The notes: generated from the sequence alone by a model not told the origin. A DNA stretch of 64,000 nt from Opacimonas sp002292215 (GCA_943846745.1 OX044360.1:1054001-1118000), one strand, 5' to 3'. Shown: positions 42,544 through 52,349, counted from the first letter of the stretch. A program made the numbers and translations.

Positions 42544-43830
42544 TTGGACGCTATCTCTACTACCACCTTGTTTATTATTCTGGGTGTGTTGATACTTTGC
42601 TCTGCTTATTTTTCTAGTTCTGAAACCGGCATGATGTCGCTTAACCGATATCGTCTAAAACATCTAAACAATGAAGGAAATCGCACGGCACGGCGTGTGC
42701 AAAAAATGCTCGACCGCCCAGACCGACTGATTGGTCTTATATTGATTGGTAACAATCTAGTAAATATCGGCGCGTCAGCCATCGCAACAGTCATCGGCTT
42801 ACGTTTATATGGCGATGTTGGTATTGCCATTGCTACTTTTGCCCTAACTTTTATCATTTTAGTGTTTGCAGAAGTCACTCCTAAAACGATTGCAGCTCTA
42901 TACCCTGAAAAAATCGCCTTTCCTAGTTCTTATCTACTTAAACCTCTAGGCGTAGTGCTGTATCCATTTGTAATTTTTGTTAACGGCATCACCAATATCC
43001 TTTTAGCCTTGTTTAAAATCAGTCCAACCAATAATCAAGGCGATGAATTAAGCCCTGAAGAATTACGTACCGTGGTGTATGAAGCAGGTTCATTGATCCC
43101 CAAAGAACACCAAGATATGTTGGTCAGTATATTAGAATTAGAAAATATGACCGCCGAAGATATCATGATCCCGCGCAATGAAATCGTTGCGATTGATATC
43201 AACCAAGAATGGAAAGATATTCAACGCCTTCTAGTCAATTCTCAACATACTCGCGTACTATTGTATCGTGACTCAATTGACGACGCGGTTGGCTTTGTAC
43301 ACGTCAGAGATGCACTGCGTTTGTTATCTAAAGATGAGTTTTCTAAAGCGAGCTTATTACGCGCAGTACGTGAAATTTTTTACTCGCCCGATTCGACATC
43401 GTTACATGTATTGATGTATCAGTTCCAAAAAGCCCGAGAACGCATTGGTTTAGTGGTTGATGAATATGGTGATATACAAGGATTGGTGACGTTAGAAGAT
43501 ATTTTAGAAGAAATCATCGGTGACTTCACTACTAACATGATCCCCGACCACCACAAATCAACGAATGCGCAGCAAGATGGGAGTGTTTTGGTTGATGGTA
43601 GTACCAATATTCGCGATTTAAACAAAGAAATGAATTGGTCGTTTCCGATTGAAGGCCCCAAAACATTAAACGGATTAATTTTAGAAGAGTTACAAGATAT
43701 CCCAGAAAACAATATCTCTTTACGTTTAGCAGGTTATCCGGTAGAAATCGTAGAATGGAGTGATAACATGATCACAACTGTCAGAGTCATGCCACAGCAC
43801 TATCGACCGCTTAACCGCTCGGATGATTAA
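42544..43830 (+). CDS. yfjD: CNNM/CorC-family transporter (YfjD-like)
   Basis: A 428-residue inner-membrane protein of the CNNM (DUF21-CBS-CorC) family linked to magnesium and cobalt homeostasis. DUF21 covers about 5-190 (YFSSSETGMMSLNRYRLKHL, GNNLVNIGASAIATVIGL), paired CBS domains about 205-330 (IMIPRNEIVAIDI, EYGDIQGLVTLEDILEEIIG), and the CorC_HlyC domain about 345-425. The reading frame opens with TTG at 42544, with AGGAAA about 9 bases upstream, and the first residues (DAISTTTLFII) align with E. coli YfjD (EHISTTTLIII). A TTG start is therefore well supported. Confidence 0.92.
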   Translation: MDAISTTTLFIILGVLILCSAYFSSSETGMMSLNRYRLKHLNNEGNRTARRVQKMLDRPDRLIGLILIGNNLVNIGASAIATVIGLRLYGDVGIAIATFALTFIILVFAEVTPKTIAALYPEKIAFPSSYLLKPLGVVLYPFVIFVNGITNILLALFKISPTNNQGDELSPEELRTVVYEAGSLIPKEHQDMLVSILELENMTAEDIMIPRNEIVAIDINQEWKDIQRLLVNSQHTRVLLYRDSIDDAVGFVHVRDALRLLSKDEFSKASLLRAVREIFYSPDSTSLHVLMYQFQKARERIGLVVDEYGDIQGLVTLEDILEEIIGDFTTNMIPDHHKSTNAQQDGSVLVDGSTNIRDLNKEMNWSFPIEGPKTLNGLILEELQDIPENNISLRLAGYPVEIVEWSDNMITTVRVMPQHYRPLNRSDD

Positions 43831-43877
43831 TACGTCTTATCGCTGCGACGAAGACGTTTGGGAGGCGTTGATTGATA

Positions 43878-44102
43878 TTAAGGTGACAAACTATCAGAAA
43901 ATGATTGTGCTTGTTTAAGAGCATCTTCTCGAGTTTTTCGGTTACGCAATATTTCACGCTTGACTTCAGCCACGAGTCTGTCCAACTTATTTAAGTCGGT
44001 CATCAATGTTTTTAATTCAGCGTCTTGTGCAATATCATTATGGAATAAATGATAGCTCAGCGCTTCTTTTAAATTGGTTGGTAAAGATTTTTTTTTCGCC
44101 AT
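43878..44102 (-). CDS. Small conserved-looking helical protein, function unknown
   Basis: A 74-residue basic protein, not recognised as a named family. It starts MAKKKSLPTNLKEALSYHLF and is predicted to be almost all helical, with heptad-like LMTDLNKLDRLVAEVKREIL suggesting a short coiled coil. No signal peptide or membrane segment. Two adjacent ATGs exist; the second is favoured because AAGG precedes it. It lies convergent to the CNNM gene and in line with sixA upstream, 62 bases apart, so they may be co-transcribed. Coding is judged from composition and ribosome site only. Confidence 0.55.
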   Translation of the reverse strand: MAKKKSLPTNLKEALSYHLFHNDIAQDAELKTLMTDLNKLDRLVAEVKREILRNRKTREDALKQAQSFSDSLSP

Positions 44103-44164
44103 CATCCTTGACTGCGTTGTGGTTTAACCTAATTTATATCGGTCAAAAAGCATTTTCCTTAACA

Positions 44165-44644
44165 CTAAATTCCTTGAAAATGCGTTATTAATTTCCCATG
44201 TGAACGTTTCAGGTCATACTCAATCACCGCCACTGAAGCAGTAGCAAATAGAGGTGAAATATGTTGTTTACAGACAGTATCCACAAAATAACTCACAAAT
44301 GGCATATGCGATACCATTAAGACGCACTCAGGTTGTTCTAAAAACGATAACTTCGTATCTAAATAATCATGCGCAATGCTTGTCACACTGCAAGGAAGAA
44401 TATCTTGTGAGTATTCTACATCATTAATCGGTAATATCTCATTTAACGCTGCAAATGTCTGACGGGTTCGTAAGTATGGGCTAACAAACGCAAAGTCGAT
44501 ACCTTGTTTGGGTATTAGATCGTTATCAATTAACCAGGCTGCAGTTTGCTTTACTTGGTTAATTCCGGCCTTTGTCAATGGACGCTGCATATCTGAGTCA
44601 GCCACTAATTGAGCTTCACCGTGCCGCATTATTAATAATTTCAT
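44165..44644 (-). CDS. sixA: Phosphohistidine phosphatase SixA
   Basis: SixA removes phosphate from histidine, for example on phosphotransferase components and ArcB. The 159-residue protein has the catalytic RHG in KLLIMRHGEAQLVADSDMQR, then LTKAGINQVKQTAAWL, FVSPYLRTRQTFAAL, and a second histidine in LMVSHMPFVSYFV. The ATG at 44644 puts the RHG motif at residues 7-9 as in E. coli; the 12-codon longer frame is unlikely. Next gene in line is the small helical protein. Confidence 0.92.
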   Translation of the reverse strand: MKLLIMRHGEAQLVADSDMQRPLTKAGINQVKQTAAWLIDNDLIPKQGIDFAFVSPYLRTRQTFAALNEILPINDVEYSQDILPCSVTSIAHDYLDTKLSFLEQPECVLMVSHMPFVSYFVDTVCKQHISPLFATASVAVIEYDLKRSHGKLITHFQGI

Positions 44645-44847
44645 ATATTTCTCAGTATGACTCACTTCTAACCAAAGCATTATACTAGGTAAATCTGCAA
44701 ATTACGGTGATACTTTAATACTATATACTAAGTTAGATAAGTATTTTCTCATTCATATTGGCCGATATCATTACTAATAATAAAAAAGTGACGACAGTCT
44801 TTTCTTTGGCTATGTTTATTAATAAGCAGTAAATTAGGATACTCAGC

Positions 44848-47523
44848 ATTCAACCTCAAGCCGTCAATAACTTATCAATCAATGATTGGTCGGTCCATAT
44901 ATTAGCACATGATTTACCCGAACATGTTGTAAACATTACAATAAAAACGGGCTACTTTGATGATCCAGTTGCAATCCCTGGACTAGCCCATTTAGTCGAA
45001 CATGTGTTGATGCGAGGCACCACCAAGCAAGATGGTTTACTGCATACAATGAATCAACAACACCTGCGTCTGGATGCCCATACTAGTGCCGAAAAGCTCT
45101 TGTTTACAGTATCGCACATCACTACCGACCCATTGGTGATTATTGCTAATATGCTGTATAGCATGTGTCAATTTAACACTACATTAGCCGCTGTAGCGAC
45201 AGAAATTGTGACTATTGCTGAAGAATTTTTTGCAATCAAAAGCGATGCAATTAGGGCTGTCCAAGAAGTATCTCGAGAAACCTGTAACCCAGCCCACCCG
45301 TTTGCTAAATTTCCGACGGGTAACGCTCACACGTTTGCTGAACATAGCGAAGAAAGCTTAACTAAAGCAGTCCAATTATGGCTAGATACGCATATACACC
45401 AAGACAATATCGATATCCATATCATTTGTGGTAAGCCTTTATCACCAATCGACGTATCCGCCTTTCACACTCTATTGCCACGGTTTCCTCCTGCGCAACA
45501 AGTGATTAATAACAAAACAAGCCCTTCAGCACTTCCTCTATATCTCGATTTGCAGCAAGGCGTTGAACTATTAATTAGTGCACCGACTACCCAGCCAAGA
45601 TTAATTCTTAGTTTTGCTGTTGATGTAACTGATATTGCAGCTCATGATGTGGCATTATTATTGTTTATTCTAAACTATCCGCCTCTCACGGCATTACCTC
45701 AACAACTGATTGAACATGGCTTAGTGAAGCAATATCATGTAGATACGGGATTACAGGTCAACCAGACATTGGAAGTGAATGTTAATATTGCATTGTCTGA
45801 GTTAGGTTTGCGGCAATATCAGCGAATTGTGAGGTTATGGCTGGGCTTTTTAGGCAGTCAACATACACAGCCCATTGCAGATATTATTATTCACCAACTC
45901 GATGTTGCGATGGCATGGCGAGAATGCTTTAGTGATGATGTCGCAATACCCTGGGCGCAATGGTTTGAACATTTACCTAATCCATTAAAGCCGCAAACAA
46001 CACAGTATTCAGATCACGGGATCCGCAGTCTATTGGCGCAATGTCACCTTGGACAAATGCGAGTTTTATTACTTGCTCCCGAGCCTCTATTACCAGAATA
46101 TACTGGTACTATAATGCGCACGCGCTGGTATGAAACACAATATCAATCCCGACCATTTGTCCTATTGCCCACAATAGCCGATCCCCTACTTAATGATTTT
46201 AGTTTTGATTTGTTTGTTCTCAATCGTTTTATTGCACGCTTACCCATGCTTGAATCACAAGCCATTGCACAAAATGACTCTCCGCGACAACACCTAAGCT
46301 CTGCGCATCATGATGTGTATCATGAGTATGTTAGCGGGACGGACAAGCCTATTGTTGAAGTGTTTTTAGCATTGGAATATATACGTCCTGATGCGCCATC
46401 CATCATTGCCAAGCGAATATGGGTATCAGGTATCGAGGATAAATTAAACATTCTCAGATATCCGCTTACAATGATTGGTGGGAATATCAAAATTTACCCA
46501 AACCAAACGGGCTTGACATTAAGTGTGGCTAGTCCACGTCCGTTGCTCATCCCGTTATTAACTGAAGTATTGGCGCTCATACAAGAACCGTTACTTTTAA
46601 TCGGTAATTTTACTTCTTTGCACCAACAGCACCTTCAGAACATAGCCCAACGTCGACCTCTAACAGCATACCAAGCTGCGTTTTCACAACTCAGTGAAAC
46701 TCTGTGCCGACAACCTACTTTTTACGAATATGAGCAAATGGAAGCCATTCATGCACTTGATCTGCAACAGGTAGCTGCCTATCATGAAGGATTTTTTGCT
46801 GCATGTTATGGTGAAGCCTTGATATACGGTAATTTAAGTGACCAAGAACGTGCACAAATTAACACTTTGATCCGAACTCTAACCCGAGTCCCTAAGCCGA
46901 CACTCAATACTGCAATACATCAACCTAGTGAACGCGTGTTGGTGACACAATCAAATTATCCTAATGCTTGCTTTGTCACATTATTACTGACCAAAGACAA
47001 AACGTTAAAAGCAACCCTGCTGGCAATGATATTAGCAGAAGTACTCGCAGAACCATTCTTTGAACGTTTCCGTCAAGAATTACAAATTGGTTATGATATT
47101 GGGTCTGGGTTTATCACACATCAACAACACCCTGGGGTAAGCTTTTATCTCAACTACACCCAGCATTCAGCCATGAGTATTTATCAACATCAAGTGGCGT
47201 TTTTTACCGAAATGAGGCGTGCTTTACATCAATTTGCACCGCATTGGCCAATGGTGAAACAAAGCTTAACCCATCAGCTCAACCCCCAGCATCTTGGGTT
47301 TTCACAGCAGGCGCAATATTTATGGATGCAGATGGGTAGACTGGGCGGTATTGAGCATGATGCTCAATTAGTGTCACTGCTACATGAAACTGACTTTGAG
47401 GAATTTTTGAGGTTTAGCTTAGACTTGCTCGATATTACAAGTGAACATTGTGTTTACAGCATCAGTTCGCATATTGCCGATCCTAGTATCCACGAACTTA
47501 AGCGTGAAATTTCACCGAATTAA
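44848..47523 (+). CDS. M16-family (pitrilysin/insulinase-like) metallopeptidase, non-canonical start
   Basis: A roughly 891-residue zinc peptidase. The inverted zinc motif HLVEH (His48, His52, Glu51 in this numbering) is followed about 72-73 residues later by the third ligand in IAEEFF, and by NPAHPFAKFPTGN, as in IDE and pitrilysin. The frame is open from ATT at 44833; the nearest ATG/GTG/TTG (GTG 45004) lies after the zinc motif and cannot be the true start. An in-frame stop at 44830 blocks any start further left. TAGGA lies 8 bases before ATT 44848, so an ATT start is proposed. Alternatives are a nonsense mutation or sequence error that separated a short N-terminus. No signal peptide is visible. 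It ends at a shared terminator with fadJ. Confidence 0.75.
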   Translation: MQPQAVNNLSINDWSVHILAHDLPEHVVNITIKTGYFDDPVAIPGLAHLVEHVLMRGTTKQDGLLHTMNQQHLRLDAHTSAEKLLFTVSHITTDPLVIIANMLYSMCQFNTTLAAVATEIVTIAEEFFAIKSDAIRAVQEVSRETCNPAHPFAKFPTGNAHTFAEHSEESLTKAVQLWLDTHIHQDNIDIHIICGKPLSPIDVSAFHTLLPRFPPAQQVINNKTSPSALPLYLDLQQGVELLISAPTTQPRLILSFAVDVTDIAAHDVALLLFILNYPPLTALPQQLIEHGLVKQYHVDTGLQVNQTLEVNVNIALSELGLRQYQRIVRLWLGFLGSQHTQPIADIIIHQLDVAMAWRECFSDDVAIPWAQWFEHLPNPLKPQTTQYSDHGIRSLLAQCHLGQMRVLLLAPEPLLPEYTGTIMRTRWYETQYQSRPFVLLPTIADPLLNDFSFDLFVLNRFIARLPMLESQAIAQNDSPRQHLSSAHHDVYHEYVSGTDKPIVEVFLALEYIRPDAPSIIAKRIWVSGIEDKLNILRYPLTMIGGNIKIYPNQTGLTLSVASPRPLLIPLLTEVLALIQEPLLLIGNFTSLHQQHLQNIAQRRPLTAYQAAFSQLSETLCRQPTFYEYEQMEAIHALDLQQVAAYHEGFFAACYGEALIYGNLSDQERAQINTLIRTLTRVPKPTLNTAIHQPSERVLVTQSNYPNACFVTLLLTKDKTLKATLLAMILAEVLAEPFFERFRQELQIGYDIGSGFITHQQHPGVSFYLNYTQHSAMSIYQHQVAFFTEMRRALHQFAPHWPMVKQSLTHQLNPQHLGFSQQAQYLWMQMGRLGGIEHDAQLVSLLHETDFEEFLRFSLDLLDITSEHCVYSISSHIADPSIHELKREISPN

Positions 47524-47614
47524 AGCCTGACGATGTGTTATTGACGAATATTAAGATAAGTTAATTATAGCTTACCGGAGAGAGGAAACGACTATTTAGA
47601 ATAGTTATAATGAA

Positions 47615-47653
47615 TAAAACCGGGGCTCATTTCACTGCAGAAGCCCGGTTTTA
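47615..47653. terminator. Bidirectional terminator between the M16 gene and fadJ
   Basis: AAAACCGGG pairs with CCCGGTTTT around a long loop, with A and T runs on both sides. Confidence 0.7.
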
Positions 47654-47673
47654 TTCAATCAATTAACGTAATA

Positions 47674-49794
47674 TTAGTAAAACGTGCGATTTTCCTTAGC
47701 CATGGTGACTAAAATTGGCGCGGGGGTAAACTTATCGCCCTGTTTGACTGCAAATTCACTCAGTCTGTCCACCAACGTTTGGATACCAATCGTATCCATA
47801 TATCTAAACGGTCCACCTAAGAATGGTGGGAAGCCGATGCCAAAGATTGCACCAATGTCGCCATCACGTGCATTACGGATCACCCCCTCATCTAAACAAC
47901 GGGCGGCTTCGTTAAGCATCATGTATACAGAACGTTGGATAATTTGGTCACTACTTAACTGTGCATTTGGCGTCACATTTAATAATGTGTAGATAGATTC
48001 ATCGACCACTTTACCTTTGTGTTTACTTGAGTAATCGTAAAAACCTCGACCGTTTTTCTTACCTTTACGATCATCTTGTAGCACTTTGTCGAACGCATCT
48101 GGCGCAGCAAAACGAGCACCAAATTCAGCTTGTAGTATAGGAATGATTTTAGTACCCACATCAATCCCGACTTCATCAAGTAACTTCACAGGACCAACCG
48201 GAAAACCAAACTTGACTAAGGTTTTGTCTAATTTATCAATAGGCTCGCCCGCTAATAGCATTTGCGCCGCTTCATTCATATAAGGCGCCAAAATACGGTT
48301 AACATAGAATCCAGCACCATCCTTAACAACGATTGGGGTTTTACCTTGTTTTTTGGCAAACGCCACCGTCGTAGAAATCGTCTGTTCTGATGTGCCTGCA
48401 TGTGCGATCACTTCTGCTAATGGCATTTTATCTACAGGAGAAAAATAATGTAGACCAATTACATTTTCAGGACGTGCAGCCTTCGCTGCAATCTGTCCAA
48501 TCGGAATAGACGAGGTATTCGAAGCAAAAATCGTATCAGATTGACAGTTAGCTTCAACATCAGCGACCATATTTTGCTTCAATGTCAAATCTTCAAATAC
48601 TGCTTCGATTACCATATCCACGCGCTTGAAGCCGCTATAATCAGTGGTTCCAGTAATTAAGCTGAGTTGTTGCTGCATTTGCGAATGGCTAACTATGCGG
48701 CGTTTAACGCGTTTATGTAAAATACTGTACGCCGTTTGCAATGCATTCTTGATCCCCTGCACCTGTATATCTTTGATCCGCACCGGTACTTTAGCTTTAG
48801 TCGCGCTGACAAAAGCAATCCCTCCGCCCATTAAGCCACCACCCAACACACCGACTTTAGCAATAGGATTAGCTAGAACACCAGCTACACCTGATTCTTT
48901 TTTCATATCAGTGGTAGCAAAGAATAAGCTTCGTAAACTTTTTGATTCGGGTGTCATGACTAATTCACCAAAACGCTGCGCTTCTAGCGCCAAGCCCTTT
49001 TCTAACCCTTGATTTAATCCTGTTTCGATACATTCCAATATTGCGACCGGAGCGGGATAATTACCATGAGTTTGACGTAACATTTGTTTTTTGGCTTGCC
49101 CAAACAATATAGAACGCCCGATGCTCGTATTTTCTAAAGCGCGATTCATCCATGTTTTCTTAATAGAGCGGCGCTTAGGTTTACCTGTTAATGCCATTCT
49201 TTCAGCTTCAGCGAGTAAAATACTTCGAGGTACAACCGAATCCACGATGCCATACTTTAGGGCTTGTTGCGCTCGAACTGACGCCCCTGTTAGCATCATT
49301 TTAATGGCTTGTTGTAAACTAATTAAACGCGGTAAACGTTGTGTGCCAGTACTACCTGGCAATAAACCAAGTTGTACTTCAGGCAAACCTAACACTGTAC
49401 TCGCAGCATCCGAACATATGCGGGCATGACATGCTAACGCAAGTTCTAAACCACCGCCTAATGCAGGTCCGTGGATCGCCGCAATAACTGGTTTTGCTAG
49501 GTCCGTAATACGACAAAACATGTGTTGACCGGAAGCTGCAATTGCCGTGGCACTCGCGGCTGAATCACAGGCTTCAAGCATGCTCACATCGGCTCCTGCC
49601 ATAAAAGAGTTATCTTTTGCAGACGTTAATACAATGCCTTTAATATCATTATCTTGTTCGATTTGCGTTAGCAAAGCATCGATCTCAGCCGAAAATTCTG
49701 CTTTTAAGATATTCATGGTTTCATTGGGCACGTCCATCGTTAAAATGGCAATACCTGAATCTTGTTTGATTAATGTAAATGCTGGGTTATTCAT
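47674..49794 (-). CDS. fadJ: Fatty acid oxidation complex subunit alpha FadJ
   Basis: FadJ is a bifunctional enoyl-CoA hydratase and 3-hydroxyacyl-CoA dehydrogenase of beta-oxidation. The 706-residue protein has the crotonase domain (about 1-200; AGADVSMLEACDSA, PALGGGLELALACHARICSD, LPEVQLGLLPGSTGTQRLPR) and the NAD-binding domain (about 315-500; VGVLGGGLMGGGIAFVSATK, SNTSSIPIGQIAA, GLHYFSPVDKMPLAEVI). C-terminal dehydrogenase repeats follow. The ATG at 49794 overlaps the fadI stop (TAATG). Length is close to E. coli FadJ (714). Confidence 0.95.
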   Translation of the reverse strand: MNNPAFTLIKQDSGIAILTMDVPNETMNILKAEFSAEIDALLTQIEQDNDIKGIVLTSAKDNSFMAGADVSMLEACDSAASATAIAASGQHMFCRITDLAKPVIAAIHGPALGGGLELALACHARICSDAASTVLGLPEVQLGLLPGSTGTQRLPRLISLQQAIKMMLTGASVRAQQALKYGIVDSVVPRSILLAEAERMALTGKPKRRSIKKTWMNRALENTSIGRSILFGQAKKQMLRQTHGNYPAPVAILECIETGLNQGLEKGLALEAQRFGELVMTPESKSLRSLFFATTDMKKESGVAGVLANPIAKVGVLGGGLMGGGIAFVSATKAKVPVRIKDIQVQGIKNALQTAYSILHKRVKRRIVSHSQMQQQLSLITGTTDYSGFKRVDMVIEAVFEDLTLKQNMVADVEANCQSDTIFASNTSSIPIGQIAAKAARPENVIGLHYFSPVDKMPLAEVIAHAGTSEQTISTTVAFAKKQGKTPIVVKDGAGFYVNRILAPYMNEAAQMLLAGEPIDKLDKTLVKFGFPVGPVKLLDEVGIDVGTKIIPILQAEFGARFAAPDAFDKVLQDDRKGKKNGRGFYDYSSKHKGKVVDESIYTLLNVTPNAQLSSDQIIQRSVYMMLNEAARCLDEGVIRNARDGDIGAIFGIGFPPFLGGPFRYMDTIGIQTLVDRLSEFAVKQGDKFTPAPILVTMAKENRTFY

Positions 49795-51104
49795 TATTCT
49801 GTCTCCACTATCATCGCTGCACCAAGTCCACCGGCAGCACAAGCAGTCAACAAGCCAGTCCCTCCGCCACGACGATTGAGTTCATTCAACATTTGCGTAA
49901 TCATTCTGGTACCTGTCGCAGCAAATGGATGCCCATAAGCAATCGAAGAGCCTTGTACATTAAATTTATCCATATCAATCTCTCCGGTAGCTTTACTGCG
50001 ACCTAGTTTTTCTTGAGCAAATTTATCACTGCCAAACATTTTCACGTTTGATAAGGTTTGTGCGGCAAACGCTTCGTGCATTTCAATTAGGGTCAGATCC
50101 GATAAATTCATACCCGCTCGCTCTAACGCTAAAGGCGTTGCATAACTAGGTCCCATTAACATATCTTCCCAAACGTCGATGGCAGCAAACGCATACGATT
50201 TAATATAGCCTAGGGGGGTATAACCTAAGGCTTTAGCTTTCGCTTCATTCATTAATATTACTGCCGACGCACCATCTGTTAGCGGTGTGGCATTGGCTGC
50301 TGTGACGGTTCCAAATTTGCGATCAAATGCAGGACGCAAACGTGCATATCCATCTAACGTAGAGTCAAAGCGAATGTTATTGTCTCTTTCTACTGCTTTT
50401 TTGTAAGGTTCTGGGTAAGCCGTCATCACTTCATGAGCCATGTGCCCGTCATTCCAATTTTGTGCCGCTAAGGTATGTGAACGATGCGCCAACGCATCTT
50501 GTTCTGCACGGGTAATCCCATGCGTCTTAGCCATTTGTTCAGCTGTATTACCCATTGATAAACCAGTTGAATATTCAGCAACGGCTGGCGGAACAGGAAC
50601 TAAGTCCTTCAATCCTAAGTGTTTCAATACTTGCCATTTTTGCCCGAAGGTTTTAGTTTTCTGCAAGTCAACTAATGCTCGGGCAAGGTTTTTAGACACT
50701 TGAATCGGTGACACGGACGTTGAATCTGCTCCACCGGCAATCCCCACATCCGCATTTCCTAATAAAATCGACTCCATAACATTTACCGTCGATTGAAAGC
50801 TCGTTGCACACGCTCGCGACACACTGTATGCGTCGGTATGCACGTTCATGCCAGTACCTAATACTATCTCACGGGCGATATTTGGCGCCGCCGGCATTTG
50901 CACAACTTGACCATAGACTAACTGATCAATTTCTAATGGTGATAAGTCATGACGCGCTAATAGTTCATTGACTACCATTTTACCTAAGTCAACAGCCGGA
51001 ACACCGTGAAAATCAGTCGCCATTTTAGTAAATGGAGTACGTAATCCAGCAACGATAGCGACGCGTTCGCCATTTGCTGTTTTTACTGTTTGTAATTTAG
51101 CCAT
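49794..51104 (-). CDS. fadI: 3-ketoacyl-CoA thiolase FadI
   Basis: FadI cleaves 3-ketoacyl-CoA with CoA in the FadIJ beta-oxidation complex. The 436-residue thiolase has the active-site Cys in SVSRACATSFQSTVNVMESI, the substrate-binding IEMHEAFAAQTLSNVKMFG, the histidine in GSSIAYGHPFAATGTRM, and the final cysteine in LLTACAAGGLGAAMIVE. Length matches E. coli FadI (436). First gene of the fadIJ operon; a FadR-like site lies in its promoter region. Confidence 0.96.
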   Translation of the reverse strand: MAKLQTVKTANGERVAIVAGLRTPFTKMATDFHGVPAVDLGKMVVNELLARHDLSPLEIDQLVYGQVVQMPAAPNIAREIVLGTGMNVHTDAYSVSRACATSFQSTVNVMESILLGNADVGIAGGADSTSVSPIQVSKNLARALVDLQKTKTFGQKWQVLKHLGLKDLVPVPPAVAEYSTGLSMGNTAEQMAKTHGITRAEQDALAHRSHTLAAQNWNDGHMAHEVMTAYPEPYKKAVERDNNIRFDSTLDGYARLRPAFDRKFGTVTAANATPLTDGASAVILMNEAKAKALGYTPLGYIKSYAFAAIDVWEDMLMGPSYATPLALERAGMNLSDLTLIEMHEAFAAQTLSNVKMFGSDKFAQEKLGRSKATGEIDMDKFNVQGSSIAYGHPFAATGTRMITQMLNELNRRGGGTGLLTACAAGGLGAAMIVETE

Positions 51105-51138
51105 CAGTCGTCATAATCCTATTAATAATAAATACGCC

Positions 51139-51155
51139 AGTGGTCAGACCTCTAG
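51139..51155. promoter_or_regulatory. FadR-like operator before fadI
   Basis: CAGTGGTCAGACCTCTA contains the palindromic core GGTCAGACC of FadR sites. It lies 35-51 bases before the fadI ATG and overlaps the -10 position expected for a TTGTCA at 17 bases upstream spacing on the minus strand, a repressing arrangement. Confidence 0.55.
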
Positions 51156-51354
51156 CTCTTGAAATGCATTGTGACAAAACTTTTACGCATTATCTAGTTA
51201 AATTCGGAAAAAACACAAAATTTGTTGCACAAACCTTGTAATATAAAATCTGAACCTTACTTCCTAAGTACTGTCTTTTTAGCAAGTTCGTTTTAACGTA
51301 GCTTGTAATGTTTAATAAAAAACTCTAACAAAATCATTAAGGAAGCATGAACTT

Positions 51355-52311
51355 ATGGCATCGACAGATTTTGCCCCTATCCGTGACTATCTCAATGCAC
51401 AAGTCATCGGGCAACACGCATTAACCGAAAATATGCTCATCGCTTTACTCGCCGATGGACATTTGCTTGTAGAAGGGCCTCCTGGATTAGCTAAAACTAG
51501 AGCGATTAATGCCTTAGCTGATGGCGTTGAAGGCGACTTTCATCGCGTCCAATTTACCCCAGATTTACTCCCGGCCGATTTAACTGGCACGGATATCTAT
51601 CGCCCTGAAACAGGCGAGTTTGTATTTCAATCAGGTCCGTTGTTTCATAATCTTGTGTTAGCGGATGAAATTAACCGTGCCCCTGCGAAGGTTCAATCAG
51701 CCCTGCTTGAAGCGATGGCTGAACGCCAAATTACAGTAGGTAACAAAACCTACACGCTTCCTGAGTTATTTTTGGTCATGGCGACTCAAAACCCTCTGGA
51801 GCAAGAAGGGACTTATCCCCTGCCCGAAGCACAACTTGACCGTTTTTTAATGCATGTAGAAATTGATTATCCCGATGCGAAAACAGAGCTGTCTATTTTA
51901 CAATTAACCCGTAATGAAGGTTTATCGCAAACAATTGCACCGCCGACTCCGCTTAAACAAGCAGCTATTTTTGCAGCACGCAAAGATATTTTATCGATGC
52001 ACATGAGTGATGCACTGCAAGAATATATCGTGCAACTCGTCATGGCGACTCGTCAGCCGCAACAATACGATGAAAAATTAGCCCAATATATTGCGCTAGG
52101 TGTTTCACCGCGTGCCACGATTGCTCTAGATAAATGTGCTCGAGCACATGCTTGGCTAATGGGACGAGACTTTGTTGGACCTGATAATATCCATGCTGTT
52201 TTTCATAATGTGCTACGTCATCGCTTACCACTCACTTATGAAGCCGAAGCTGACGGTGTGACGGTGAATGCCGTACTCGATAATATCCTAGCAATTGTTC
52301 CGGTGCCTTAG
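51355..52311 (+). CDS. MoxR-family AAA+ ATPase
   Basis: A 318-residue MoxR ATPase, thought to act as a chaperone that activates or assembles partner proteins, especially von Willebrand A proteins encoded beside it. Walker A is EGPPGLAKTRAINALA (near residue 39), Walker B VLADEINRAPAKVQSALLEAM, sensor 1 VMATQNPLEQEGTYPLPEAQ, and the sensor 2 region SPRATIALDKCARAHA. AAGGAAG lies 9 bases before the ATG at 51355. It begins a six-gene same-strand cluster with DUF58, DUF4381 and Bat proteins. Confidence 0.92.
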   Translation: MASTDFAPIRDYLNAQVIGQHALTENMLIALLADGHLLVEGPPGLAKTRAINALADGVEGDFHRVQFTPDLLPADLTGTDIYRPETGEFVFQSGPLFHNLVLADEINRAPAKVQSALLEAMAERQITVGNKTYTLPELFLVMATQNPLEQEGTYPLPEAQLDRFLMHVEIDYPDAKTELSILQLTRNEGLSQTIAPPTPLKQAAIFAARKDILSMHMSDALQEYIVQLVMATRQPQQYDEKLAQYIALGVSPRATIALDKCARAHAWLMGRDFVGPDNIHAVFHNVLRHRLPLTYEAEADGVTVNAVLDNILAIVPVP

Positions 52312-52349
52312 CGTTGACTCACGCTGAACTTGTTATATTGAGTGCCTAG

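Noticed and set aside
44149..44183. GCATTTTC/GAAAATGC hairpin at the sixA stop codon as terminator
   Set aside because: Long loop and no T-run on the relevant strand, so termination is not supported.
45004..45012. GTG 45004 or ATG 45010 as start of the M16 peptidase
   Set aside because: Both lie after the HLVEH zinc motif, which is in the same open frame; such a start would give a dead enzyme.
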